A stretch of 10,632 bases of DNA from UBA1723 sp018066165 (GTDB lineage: Bacteria; Bacteroidota; Bacteroidia; Bacteroidales; Paludibacteraceae): NCBI GenBank assembly GCA_018066165.1, contig JAGHRX010000287.1, positions 1-10,632 on the forward strand, read 5' to 3'. The translations under genes were made by a program, and so were the position numbers. Shown piece by piece: positions 1-8,468 of this stretch; positions within the stretch are counted from its first letter, which is position 1; the number at the start of each line of letters is the position of its first letter. Below the pieces are notes generated by a model that was not told where the DNA came from, made no database searches, and was given only the letters and a program-made list of their open reading frames with translations.

Positions 1-875
1 CTGTTGAGCAGACGAAGGAATAGAGTAACCTTTGTATTTTTGTATGTCGACTCAACATGAATTTCATACAAAATCCACCACATTAATAAGAAGACAAGTG
101 GTGCAACGACCAAAATAAATGGGAAAAGCACCTCCTGATATGGGAAAACCAACACCACAGGGATATAGATGGCAGTAAAGAGCAACAACGCAAGATATAC
201 AGTCTCTCTCTTTTGAGGATTTTGATGAGTAGCATGCGAACCATCTGCCACTGTTGTGTCAAGACGCTTATGTATATCGTCCTGAATGGCAAGGTATCCA
301 CACATCAGTTTACGCATCGGCAGAATCTGGTCCACCTCCTTTTTTAGTCTTCCAAACTCTCTGATTTTATAGAATTTTCTATCAATCTTGATCTCAGACG
401 CGTCCTCCTGATCTTCACCTTCACTTGTTATTAGAGATTCTTTTTTTACTGGTTTCTCTATAACAGCCTTATAATCACGCTTGGAGAAGAATGCTAAAAA
501 CCAATTCTTTATCTCCTCAAATGATAGTTTACCAGCACTCTCATCAACACTTTTCAATCCTACCTGACATCCTTTGAACACCTCGTCGTCTGCCACCCAC
601 GACTCAGTTGGTTCAAAATCCACAATCACATCATCCTCAAACTCTTTTCTGATGTGAATTTCGGCCTTATTATTTTTGATATAGATATGGCCAATCGGAT
701 TCACTGTTTCTGGAAAGAACGCATCATATATGGCATAACAATCATTCTCGCGCTCTATTCGACACTTGTCGACCTGAGTACGAGGCCAAAATTTATAATA
801 TATAAAGCATCCTAACGCGTAAAGAAGCGTAGGTATTAGGATTACTCCTATTATCATCAATATTAGATCACTCAT
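1..875 (-). CDS. Membrane protein of unknown function, 3' end outside window
   Basis: The frame is open from the ATG at 875 down to base 1: 291 codons with no stop, so the C-terminus lies outside the window. I do not recognise the family. Residues about 4-27 form a strongly hydrophobic segment, probably a TM helix or uncleaved signal anchor, followed by a KFWPR charged edge. Residues about 35-222 are soluble, with an acidic stretch near 151-161 (SEGEDQEDAS) and a basic region near 163-190. Two more TM segments follow at about 225-244 and 249-270, separated by a very short turn. The start is supported by an ATGA overlap with the stop of the upstream 845-aa gene, which implies translational coupling and membership in the tubulin-like/vWA operon. 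Its membrane location and position suggest it is a membrane partner of that system; this is inference from context only. Confidence 0.85.
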   Translation of the reverse strand, partial: MSDLILMIIGVILIPTLLYALGCFIYYKFWPRTQVDKCRIERENDCYAIYDAFFPETVNPIGHIYIKNNKAEIHIRKEFEDDVIVDFEPTESWVADDEVFKGCQVGLKSVDESAGKLSFEEIKNWFLAFFSKRDYKAVIEKPVKKESLITSEGEDQEDASEIKIDRKFYKIREFGRLKKEVDQILPMRKLMCGYLAIQDDIHKRLDTTVADGSHATHQNPQKRETVYLALLLFTAIYIPVVLVFPYQEVLFPFILVVAPLVFLLMWWILYEIHVESTYKNTKVTLFLRLLN

Positions 876-3409
876 GCCTTGTATTCGTAATTAATTCCGC
901 CGAGATCATCCCATGGAGTAAACTCTCCATCGTCAGCCACATCGCCAAGATAAAGATTGAACAGTTCGTCTCTGTATGAAGAATATGATTCTGAAGACGC
1001 GAGATCTCGCGTCTCTACAGGACCGTCATAATTACACTTCAATCGCCAATCTATCTGGTCTTCAACTTTTTGCCATGTCACAACAAAAAGATATGGATCA
1101 GTCTCATGATGCTTGCAAACCAATGGTGCCACTTCATACTGACGTGACTCATCCATCTCAAACAATTCATGTTTGGCTTTTACCGCAAACTCTTTATCAG
1201 CGGCACGAAGAAGCATAGGCTCCTCGTCATTGGTAGTGACAAACATTCCGTTGAGTTCAGCCATTTTATAAAGCGGACGGAAACTGATACAATCTCCATA
1301 ATCACGTCGGAAATCAGCAAAGTCTTTTGGCACATTTGGAAGATTGTCTGTGAAACATTTTGCAATGCGACGTCGCAACAAACTATAATCTTCATTAGCT
1401 TTTTCTTCCTCGTAATCAGCGTCTTTCTTGTCAAACAACTGATTACTTGGCAATGTGACTATCTCAGAAACGTACTTGTCCGCAAACAAATTCTGAAGCA
1501 TATTCTTATAATCCTCCTTCGTAAGCTCCGACAACTTGTTAGTCTTACGATTCAGATAAAGCATTGGCTCAAGCAAAAAGGCATCCTTGACCAAAATCTC
1601 GTCTCCAAATTTTGCCTGAGTAAGATGCTGGTTGAACATAGTCTCCTTCACGTCTACACTCCACCATTCCGGCTTCTCAACTGCCAATTCCGCTTTCGCT
1701 TTATTTATAAGCTTCTGGACATGGCGTTTCTGCTGTGAACAGAAATCGTAGAGATCATTATAAAGATAATCTACCTGGTCTTCATAATCCTGACGCATAT
1801 TCCTGTTTACCTCAAGCAATGTGTTCGCAAGCAACATCATCTTTAATTTCCTGATATACTTACAGTTGCGAACATAATTACCTATAGAGTAAAACCAAGG
1901 TGCCACTGCACCAAAGATCATATATAAAAGATTTACCGAGTCATATTCTACATATTGTCGATAATCCGGAAGATAATCTTTAATGAATGGAATAAGCAAT
2001 ACGATAGCAATCACTACCGTTATACTTGTCATTAGTGTGCGTGTAAGCAATCCAAGCAATGGTGGCTCAGAATCAATCACAGCACTTATTTCCTTCACTA
2101 TATCTATATTTCTCTGTTCTGAAGTTCTTCCTTCATCATATTTGAAATCCAGATAAAAATCCTTGATGAACTTTGGACATTTGACCATATCCTCTTTGTC
2201 ATCTTTTGCTCTCTCCTTATACTTGCATATCTCCTCCTGCATAGCATCGTAATACGCAAGTGTCTGTGGAAGAGTGACATCCGGATTATAAGTGCTTCCG
2301 ATGAAATATGATGCCGACTCACGGATAGTGCTTGCGGCACGCTCATAAATAGCCTCACGATTCTTCATCATCGTGTCGACTGACTTATATCTCAACGAAT
2401 ATGAGATCTGTTGATGACGTTTCACCAAAGTCGACGGAAGATGCTTCAAATAAGTCTGGAAATAATCACGCAGAAGATTATATCTGTAGAAATCATCTAC
2501 CGGATGTGGATCTGGATTCTCGTAAAGTTTGTCAAAAACCTCACTAAGATCGCATCCCGACTTCAATTTTCCAGACACCTTCGCCACATTACGAGCGATT
2601 TCATCATCATCCTTGATATCCTCTGTTATGTAGTCGTAGTTGAGATTATCATCTCGCACCAACGCTTTCAATAAACCATGTCGAATATCCCAGGCATACA
2701 TGTCATGTTGGGCTTTTCCATCGTAGAAGACAGATGCTGCGCCAAGAGAATAGTAGCCATGTTGAGTGGCAAGATCGTTGCCAAAGACAGTAGCGTCATT
2801 CTCTCCACAAAAATAGACAGACAATAAATATTGGAACAATAGGTCTGTCAACTCATTGGTTTGCAGCTGACAATAGAATCTGTTCGCAACGTATTGATTC
2901 TCCTGATACAACACAACTCTGGCAAATTTCTTCTTTGCCATCATCGCATTAAGCTGATCAAGAAACTCCACACACTTGCGTTTATGCTCCTGACTATGCG
3001 ACTGGTTTATCGACTCTTTCACGCACAAAAATCCCGTCTGCTCCAATCCACGGTTGAGATGCAACGAAAGAATATTTCCGAATTTCTCCTCTAAAATGGA
3101 TGGCAACAGATGGAAAATCTGCTGTGTCAGTTTTTCTTCTGCATTTCCAAGAATACTTACCTGAAGATTGATGAACGGAAAACCCTTCTCAAGGAAATAG
3201 TTCACCATACGCTGCCCTTCCCTCACCGCATACTCAATCATTGCGTCAAAAGAATCTTTGTCTTCAATCCCTCTGGCACAACGACGATTGGCAAGGTTAG
3301 TCACACGCCAACAGTGACGTTGCTCGCGAGAAAGTTTGCGGAGATTCTCCGCCAACCTCTTGCGAACATCTATATCCTCATTAAGATTTATTATCCAAAC
3401 TGGAGTCAT
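872..3409 (-). CDS. 845-aa two-TM protein of unknown function in the tubulin-like/vWA operon
   Basis: This is a large protein I do not recognise. Residues 1-450 are soluble and mixed alpha/beta, without a signal peptide and without a P-loop (no GxxxxGK[ST]). Two TM segments lie mid-protein at about 457-475 and 492-510, separated by a short acidic loop (KDYLPDYRQYVEYD) and followed by a basic cluster (RNCKYIRKLK). The loop is probably periplasmic, with both large soluble parts in the cytoplasm. Residues about 528-580 look helical or coiled coil, and residues 580-845 are soluble. Its ATG overlaps the tubulin-like gene's stop by one base (TGATG), and its own stop overlaps the next ATG (ATGA), so it is translated in step with both neighbours. 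A plausible role is an inner-membrane adaptor for the cytosolic tubulin-like protein; this is inference. The segment encoding residues 799-805 is a perfect palindrome, noted separately. Confidence 0.9.
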   Translation of the reverse strand: MTPVWIINLNEDIDVRKRLAENLRKLSREQRHCWRVTNLANRRCARGIEDKDSFDAMIEYAVREGQRMVNYFLEKGFPFINLQVSILGNAEEKLTQQIFHLLPSILEEKFGNILSLHLNRGLEQTGFLCVKESINQSHSQEHKRKCVEFLDQLNAMMAKKKFARVVLYQENQYVANRFYCQLQTNELTDLLFQYLLSVYFCGENDATVFGNDLATQHGYYSLGAASVFYDGKAQHDMYAWDIRHGLLKALVRDDNLNYDYITEDIKDDDEIARNVAKVSGKLKSGCDLSEVFDKLYENPDPHPVDDFYRYNLLRDYFQTYLKHLPSTLVKRHQQISYSLRYKSVDTMMKNREAIYERAASTIRESASYFIGSTYNPDVTLPQTLAYYDAMQEEICKYKERAKDDKEDMVKCPKFIKDFYLDFKYDEGRTSEQRNIDIVKEISAVIDSEPPLLGLLTRTLMTSITVVIAIVLLIPFIKDYLPDYRQYVEYDSVNLLYMIFGAVAPWFYSIGNYVRNCKYIRKLKMMLLANTLLEVNRNMRQDYEDQVDYLYNDLYDFCSQQKRHVQKLINKAKAELAVEKPEWWSVDVKETMFNQHLTQAKFGDEILVKDAFLLEPMLYLNRKTNKLSELTKEDYKNMLQNLFADKYVSEIVTLPSNQLFDKKDADYEEEKANEDYSLLRRRIAKCFTDNLPNVPKDFADFRRDYGDCISFRPLYKMAELNGMFVTTNDEEPMLLRAADKEFAVKAKHELFEMDESRQYEVAPLVCKHHETDPYLFVVTWQKVEDQIDWRLKCNYDGPVETRDLASSESYSSYRDELFNLYLGDVADDGEFTPWDDLGGINYEYKA
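995..1014. repeat. Perfect 20-bp palindrome inside coding sequence
   Basis: AGACGCGAGATCTCGCGTCT is a perfect inverted repeat with no spacer, centred between 1004 and 1005. It is flanked by CTG (991-993) and CAG (1018-1020), which are also complementary but sit off-register, giving a 30-bp element with a slightly asymmetric outer stem. On the minus strand it encodes residues E799 to S805 (ETRDLAS) of the 845-aa protein without breaking the frame. The pattern 'GTAGAGACGCGA...TCGCGTCT' resembles short dispersed palindromic repeats I recall from cyanobacterial and Bacteroidota genomes. The palindrome is seen directly; its identity as a dispersed repeat is inference. Confidence 0.6.
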
Positions 3410-6400
3410 CAGTCTTTACAAGTGAAATCCTCGAATGTCTTAAATTTATCGTTAAGCACACGCAACATCTCTTTCAATGTCTCCATCTCCTGGAAACTCT
3501 GAGCTGTGCGAGCCTCTCTGTACTTGGCATCAAGTGTAGTCTCAACCTTCTGTTTAGCCGCGTTGAATCCTGACACCAAAATACTGTTATCCAATGCGTT
3601 GACTGCCTGCATATAACGTTCAATGAAACTATCGTAGTGATCGCTCAAATAACGTTTTGCAAACTCATTGCTCAAACTTGTATAGAATAGATTGCTGTAG
3701 CTTGGAGTGAAACGACGTCCCTTCTCTGCAATGTTGATCTGGATTTTCTTGTCTCCCTGAACTTCAAGCGACATATCTGTAGCCCAAACTGCTGAAGCAT
3801 TGCTCTTCACCTCAAATGGAGTTGATCCGTAGATGCCTTCCAAATAAGACTTGTCTGGAATCACAATGAACTTCTTCATTGTTGCCTCGTCGTAGCTTCC
3901 AAGAATCATCAGCTTAAGCATTGCAATTGTAGCGTTAGAAGCTCCAAGTGGCAACAAGCTCTTGATCTCATCCACATTGCCCTCTGTTCTTGCAAACGCC
4001 TGGTGGAAATGGTAGTACTCCTTCTTATCGCATCTGTCGTACTCCGACTTGATATTATGATATGTACGGTAATACTCGAAGTTCATTCCAGTCTTGGCTG
4101 TGATGATATAGAACAACTCTGAATTGCTGTGGCCGATAAACTTCTGTGAGCTCGACTCCTGGAAGTTGAACACCTTCTTTGCATTGTCTCTGTTATCAGC
4201 CACACAGAAATCTCTCTGCTCAAGGATTCCGTCCATCTGACCTATATTATATGAGAAGAACAATGTTGGAGAAAGACGTTTTGTCACTTCATCAAGCTGA
4301 TCTGTAGTAAGCTCGTTGATCAAATCTGGCAACTTCTTGTCGTACCATCCGTTGACAGCTGAGTTTCTGCGACACATCAGACCGAATGCCTTGTAAGCAA
4401 AATTTAGAATATCATCGATAGTCTTCTCTGCGCTGCGCTCAGTGTTGATGAAGAACTTAGACTTAAGTGTAGCTTCGCCATTCTCATCAAGAGACTCGAC
4501 AATATAGTTAGCAGACTTCAAATCAGCCTCGATCTGATTCTTCATTGTGTTGAAGAAATCAGTCATAGCCTCGGCAGTCGGTACACGCACGTTGCCCGAA
4601 ACAGCCTCCTTATCTGGAGTGATTAGTTTCTCATAGTAGTCAGAGAATAAGTTGTCGCGCTTCCAACCGTCACCATTAGCAAAGTCGCAAATATTTGGCA
4701 AGTAGACGGAAGTGATATCCTCCTTCTTTGCACGGAATGTCTCAGCAAGGTTCTTGAAGCTCTGCTTTGGACCCTTCTCGCTCAACAATGCTGTCTTAGC
4801 AGCTTCCGACAATGCTCTCAAATGACGAGCAACGACATCCAAGAATCCGTTTTCTCCGTAGCAGAACGACTTGATAAGCTCGAAAATCTTGTTTTCGATC
4901 AAGATCTCACGCTTCAACTCCAAGCCTCTCTTGTAGACGCTGTAGACGTTGGCGATATCGTCGGCATTATTATTGACGTGAAGCACCTCAAGCAATGTTC
5001 TCTCCTCTGCTTTCTCTCTCGCTGAGTCAAGATCACTCTTCTCCTTACCTGATGACTTCTCGTATTTAGCATTCTGACGGTTCATCTCGCTCTTAGTCTG
5101 TAGCGACGACGCATAATCAGCGATAATTGAGTCTTGAATCATATCCTTGTCCTTGTCGTAGTGGTTGAACAAAGATGTGCACTCCTCGTCGAGACGCTCA
5201 ACAGCAGCGATTGTGTTCTGCAAACCGATTGTAGTGACCAACTCCTCGACACAAGCCCAAATCTTCTCCTCAAGTGCATCCTGAGTTGACTTCTGCAATG
5301 CTACGTTATCTTGGTCGTCAATCACGTCGGCAAGACTCTGAGTTGTCTTCTTTACCGCTGAGTTCATCTTACCAGCGTCGAACTTGTCAACTCTCTTATC
5401 TCCCTCAATCACACCTGCGCGCGACTCAGAGAAATTAGTCTTGATTGCCTGGTTCATCTGGTTGCGAATCTCGCTGAAATAGTTGTTATCTCCATCAGGA
5501 TTAAGGACATAGGCATTGACTGTATCCTTAATCAAATCCTCAACCACCTTATTCAAGTCAACCTTGTTTGCCTTGTCATTGACAGACTTTCCTAAGATAC
5601 AGTGCTCAAGCAAATCAGCCTGAATACGGCTCTTCATATAATCCTCGAAATCAGCGCTTGGCTTCTTCAACGCAACGTAACCCATAGGCATCAAGAAATT
5701 TTTCTCAGTACCTGGAGCCACCTCACCATCGCGAGTGTTATCCATGAACGACTCAAAACCTCTTGCACCTGGACCATCGTGAAGATAGCAAAGAAGCTCA
5801 GCTGTATTAGAATACATGCTGTCAAGATTACCAAGGTTATTGCCAGCCTCAGTCTGGAAATCAACCGGAATCAACGCCTCAAATGGACGGTATGGTAGAG
5901 ATGTGTCGATACGTGAATAACGATCGTTTAAAGCAAGACGGTGGAACAAAGTAGCTGTCTCTGGCTTCTTCGACCATAGCATCTCAGCTTCCAACTCCGA
6001 CATCACAGCGTATGCGTTGCGCGGATACTTCTCGTTGCGGCCATTGTGGTCGATATACCACTGTGGCATATACATGGTAAGGATAACCTTTGGATCAGCC
6101 TCGTCGATAGTAGCCTTGTGCATCATATTGACGAAGTACAATACATCGTTGATGATACCTGAACCAGTACCACCCAAGCTTGAACATACCACCCAGTAGC
6201 AAACTGTGTTGTTCTCAGCTGCGTTATCCTCAATCTTATTCAAATCCTGAATATTCTTCACCAATTTCTCACAGAACTGATCTGCAAGACGTGCGAATGC
6301 GGTACGTGATTTCAAACGGAAAGCACCAGCACCGAATTTCAACGCGCGGTTGTCCATGTGCATGGCCACCTCGTCGTCGCACGACTCAATAATACGCTTG

Positions 6401-6717
6401 TTGATCTGGATATCCTGAGCCTCCTTAGCCTTCTGGTAGATCACGTATGGATTCTGAGTACCAAGGTTGATAAGTTCATTAGTGGAAAGCATCTTCACAC
6501 GTCCGTTCTCATACTTAGTACGGAATTTCTCATTAAGGTTGTCAATGTCGCCGGCATCAGTATCAATGAACATGAAACGATAGTTGTCGTTCATCACGTC
6601 AACCTTGCTACGGTTGCCAGAAACGTTCTGAAGGCTCTCGTACACCTTCATCTTAATTAGAGCCACAGTCTTAGATCCTGCACCTCCACAGCCGATAAAA
6701 ATATGTTTTCTTGCCAT
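3409..6717 (-). CDS. Tubulin/FtsZ-like GTPase-family protein (Tubulin_2 / FtsZ-like family 1 type), 1102 aa
   Basis: This is a cytoskeletal-type nucleotide-binding protein, predicted to be cytosolic because it has no signal peptide or TM segment. The tubulin-like part occupies roughly residues 1-370. GCGGAGSKT at 9-17 fits the T1 nucleotide loop. IDTD at 51-54 ends a hydrophobic strand. GAGAFR near 129-134 fits the T3 region. GGTGSG at 182-187 is a variant of the tubulin signature GGGTGTG. NAYAVMSELEAEM at 234-246 resembles the FtsZ segment after T5. SADFEDY at 354-360 resembles the FtsZ T7 catalytic loop (NVDFADV), keeping both acidic residues but with Ser in place of Asn. The remaining ~730 residues are mostly helical, with a highly charged, possibly coiled-coil stretch near 540-580. 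FtsZ itself is only about 380-430 aa. Genome-context work by Makarova and Koonin (2010) linked such proteins to vWA partners in membrane remodelling. GTP binding and polymerisation are inferred. Confidence 0.88.
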   Translation of the reverse strand: MARKHIFIGCGGAGSKTVALIKMKVYESLQNVSGNRSKVDVMNDNYRFMFIDTDAGDIDNLNEKFRTKYENGRVKMLSTNELINLGTQNPYVIYQKAKEAQDIQINKRIIESCDDEVAMHMDNRALKFGAGAFRLKSRTAFARLADQFCEKLVKNIQDLNKIEDNAAENNTVCYWVVCSSLGGTGSGIINDVLYFVNMMHKATIDEADPKVILTMYMPQWYIDHNGRNEKYPRNAYAVMSELEAEMLWSKKPETATLFHRLALNDRYSRIDTSLPYRPFEALIPVDFQTEAGNNLGNLDSMYSNTAELLCYLHDGPGARGFESFMDNTRDGEVAPGTEKNFLMPMGYVALKKPSADFEDYMKSRIQADLLEHCILGKSVNDKANKVDLNKVVEDLIKDTVNAYVLNPDGDNNYFSEIRNQMNQAIKTNFSESRAGVIEGDKRVDKFDAGKMNSAVKKTTQSLADVIDDQDNVALQKSTQDALEEKIWACVEELVTTIGLQNTIAAVERLDEECTSLFNHYDKDKDMIQDSIIADYASSLQTKSEMNRQNAKYEKSSGKEKSDLDSAREKAEERTLLEVLHVNNNADDIANVYSVYKRGLELKREILIENKIFELIKSFCYGENGFLDVVARHLRALSEAAKTALLSEKGPKQSFKNLAETFRAKKEDITSVYLPNICDFANGDGWKRDNLFSDYYEKLITPDKEAVSGNVRVPTAEAMTDFFNTMKNQIEADLKSANYIVESLDENGEATLKSKFFINTERSAEKTIDDILNFAYKAFGLMCRRNSAVNGWYDKKLPDLINELTTDQLDEVTKRLSPTLFFSYNIGQMDGILEQRDFCVADNRDNAKKVFNFQESSSQKFIGHSNSELFYIITAKTGMNFEYYRTYHNIKSEYDRCDKKEYYHFHQAFARTEGNVDEIKSLLPLGASNATIAMLKLMILGSYDEATMKKFIVIPDKSYLEGIYGSTPFEVKSNASAVWATDMSLEVQGDKKIQINIAEKGRRFTPSYSNLFYTSLSNEFAKRYLSDHYDSFIERYMQAVNALDNSILVSGFNAAKQKVETTLDAKYREARTAQSFQEMETLKEMLRVLNDKFKTFEDFTCKD

Positions 6718-6758
6718 ATATTGTATTATTTTTTTCTTTGTTAATTAAGTCAGCGTTT
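6718..6758 (-). promoter_or_regulatory. A-rich leader (ribosome entry) of the tubulin-like gene
   Basis: The 41-bp gap between the vWA stop and the tubulin-like ATG reads on the minus strand as an A/T-rich leader with an A7 run (6729-6735) and no Shine-Dalgarno GGAGG. Bacteroidota commonly initiate on A-rich, unstructured leaders, so this is the probable ribosome entry region. I see neither a promoter match nor a hairpin terminator, so read-through from the vWA gene is expected. Confidence 0.4.
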
Positions 6759-8420
6759 TCATACATTTCCGTCTATATCCAAATTGATATCCTTGCCTCC
6801 TCTTGGATCTCTGATCTGCAAAGGAATTGTAGTAGAATACTTGATAGTAGATGAACCTCCCGAAGTGTAATCATCACCACCATTCAAGCTATACTCTTGT
6901 GAATTAGTGACTGTCACCTCATATTTAGGCTCTGTATTCAAATTCAAAATTGGAATGAATAGTTTGCCTATAAATTTCTTCTGTTTGAAGACGACGTTGC
7001 ATTCTGCCCTCTCCACATCAATTGTAAGATTGCTTACTCGTCCGTTGATCTCCTCTGTGCAGATCTTCTTAGAACCTTGCATAAGCGTATACTCGCCACG
7101 AAGCTTATATTTATCACTGCAATTACGCTTGATACAATAAATCACAGACAAAATATGAAGTATGATCAAAGCCCACATGATGCAGAACCACTTGAATGCC
7201 ATCGGATGAACGAAGACATTGTCCTGTGGCAACGGTATGCTTGCCTCAATAGTTTGGTTGTCCTTGCCCATAAGTTTGATCAACTCAGCCTCGTATGGCA
7301 CTTTGAAAGAGATGTGAGCGAACAATCGACCCAATGGTTTATCCATGTGTGGATTGAACATACCCTCGTCGTTTCCTCGTAACTGGGCAATATTCTCAAA
7401 TGTCTCCTCGCTTCCGTCGCTGCTCATCAAATGAGGCAATTTCAATTCGGGATGATCCTCACACTCATCCTCATCAGCCATCACTATATGCAGATGCATT
7501 CTGTGATCAGTGATGGAAAGAGAATCGAGAGTAATCGCGTCGAACACATCATTAGGCACCCACGACATTGTCATCGACATGTGACCATCAATATCATAGC
7601 TGACAGAATTGATGGAAGCGCCAGCCTCCTGAGTCATCTTACCAATCAAAAACTGTTTGAATTTCTCAAGTGCGATATCATTCTTCATCTGATCAAACCA
7701 GCTCTGCAAAGCCTGCTCGTTTGACACTGGAATAGTCTGCGGCTTAAACATAGAGAAAGCATTCATCACATCAGCGGTGCTCGTTTCTCCACTACCCAAC
7801 TTCGGCAACTCCAACGCCACAAGTTTGATATTCTTACCAGCCAACTCCTTCTCGATTCTCGCACGATAGTCGTCCAAATGAAGTTTCTTTGAATGCCCGT
7901 CGACGGGATCATTCAAGAAATCAGTGATAAGAAAAACAAATTTAAGATTGTTTCTACCAGTACGAGTTAGATCCTTCTCCAAATATTCAAGCATATTTAG
8001 AAGGTCAGTGTAGGCGGTGAATTTCTTTCTCTCCTCTGCCGACGCAGGTTTGTCATACACACGGTCGGCATAATTGACAAGACTCTGACGCATAGCAGCG
8101 TTGACGGTACCAAAACCGTTAGGCTCATTCTTTGCCTCGCCACCAAACTTGATTACAGAGACATAATCACCATCTTGGACAGAGCGGAAAAAGCTTTTTA
8201 GGGCAGGAACAACGATTTTTTCGTATTTATTCATAGTTCCAGACACATCAATAGCGAAGACATAATCAGCGTGTTCATTTTTAAGTTCTTCGCCGAATTT
8301 TTTCATTAGTTCAGGGAAATCATTAGCCAATGCATCGTAAGCGCGATTATCCTGTGCATTCGACGATACAAAACCAAGCAACAGCAACAAAAAAGAGATG
8401 TAAAACTTTATCACCTTCAT
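6759..8420 (-). CDS. von Willebrand factor A domain protein, signal peptide plus C-terminal TM anchor, 553 aa
   Basis: Residues 1-22 form a signal peptide (MKVIKFYISF, then a leucine run) with a likely cut after SNA22. A vWA domain spans about 50-250. Its metal-ion-dependent adhesion site is readable: DVSGT at 58-62 (DxSxS type with Thr last), T138 in AYTDLL, and D167 in LITDF. Residues 260-400 look beta-rich. A single TM helix at about 411-429 is followed by KRN, so the last ~120 residues should be cytoplasmic and beta-rich, with a Gly/Ser-rich patch near 513-523. The vWA head would therefore sit in the periplasm and the tail could contact the cytosolic tubulin-like protein encoded 41 bp downstream. 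vWA domains usually bind protein partners through Mg2+; no enzymatic role is implied. This is the first gene of the operon. The ATG at 8420 is fixed by the clean signal peptide. Confidence 0.9.
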   Translation of the reverse strand: MKVIKFYISFLLLLLGFVSSNAQDNRAYDALANDFPELMKKFGEELKNEHADYVFAIDVSGTMNKYEKIVVPALKSFFRSVQDGDYVSVIKFGGEAKNEPNGFGTVNAAMRQSLVNYADRVYDKPASAEERKKFTAYTDLLNMLEYLEKDLTRTGRNNLKFVFLITDFLNDPVDGHSKKLHLDDYRARIEKELAGKNIKLVALELPKLGSGETSTADVMNAFSMFKPQTIPVSNEQALQSWFDQMKNDIALEKFKQFLIGKMTQEAGASINSVSYDIDGHMSMTMSWVPNDVFDAITLDSLSITDHRMHLHIVMADEDECEDHPELKLPHLMSSDGSEETFENIAQLRGNDEGMFNPHMDKPLGRLFAHISFKVPYEAELIKLMGKDNQTIEASIPLPQDNVFVHPMAFKWFCIMWALIILHILSVIYCIKRNCSDKYKLRGEYTLMQGSKKICTEEINGRVSNLTIDVERAECNVVFKQKKFIGKLFIPILNLNTEPKYEVTVTNSQEYSLNGGDDYTSGGSSTIKYSTTIPLQIRDPRGGKDINLDIDGNV

Positions 8421-8468
8421 ATTAAATTGTGGATATCCTTTTATTAAAAACCTTCACTATAAATTGCA

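Noticed and set aside
83..301. 72-codon open frame on the minus strand
   Set aside because: It lies in a different frame within the open 291-codon membrane gene, whose start is fixed by the ATGA overlap.
1169..1738. 189-codon open frame on the plus strand
   Set aside because: It is antisense to the well-supported 845-aa gene, has no recognisable domain and has composition expected of a shadow frame.
872..3409. The 845-aa protein as the GTPase partner of the FtsZ-like/vWA systems
   Set aside because: No Walker A motif (GxxxxGK[ST]) is present anywhere in the sequence.
8431..8438. GGATATCC palindrome near the vWA start
   Set aside because: Eight bases is short enough to occur by chance, and nothing around it suggests a function.
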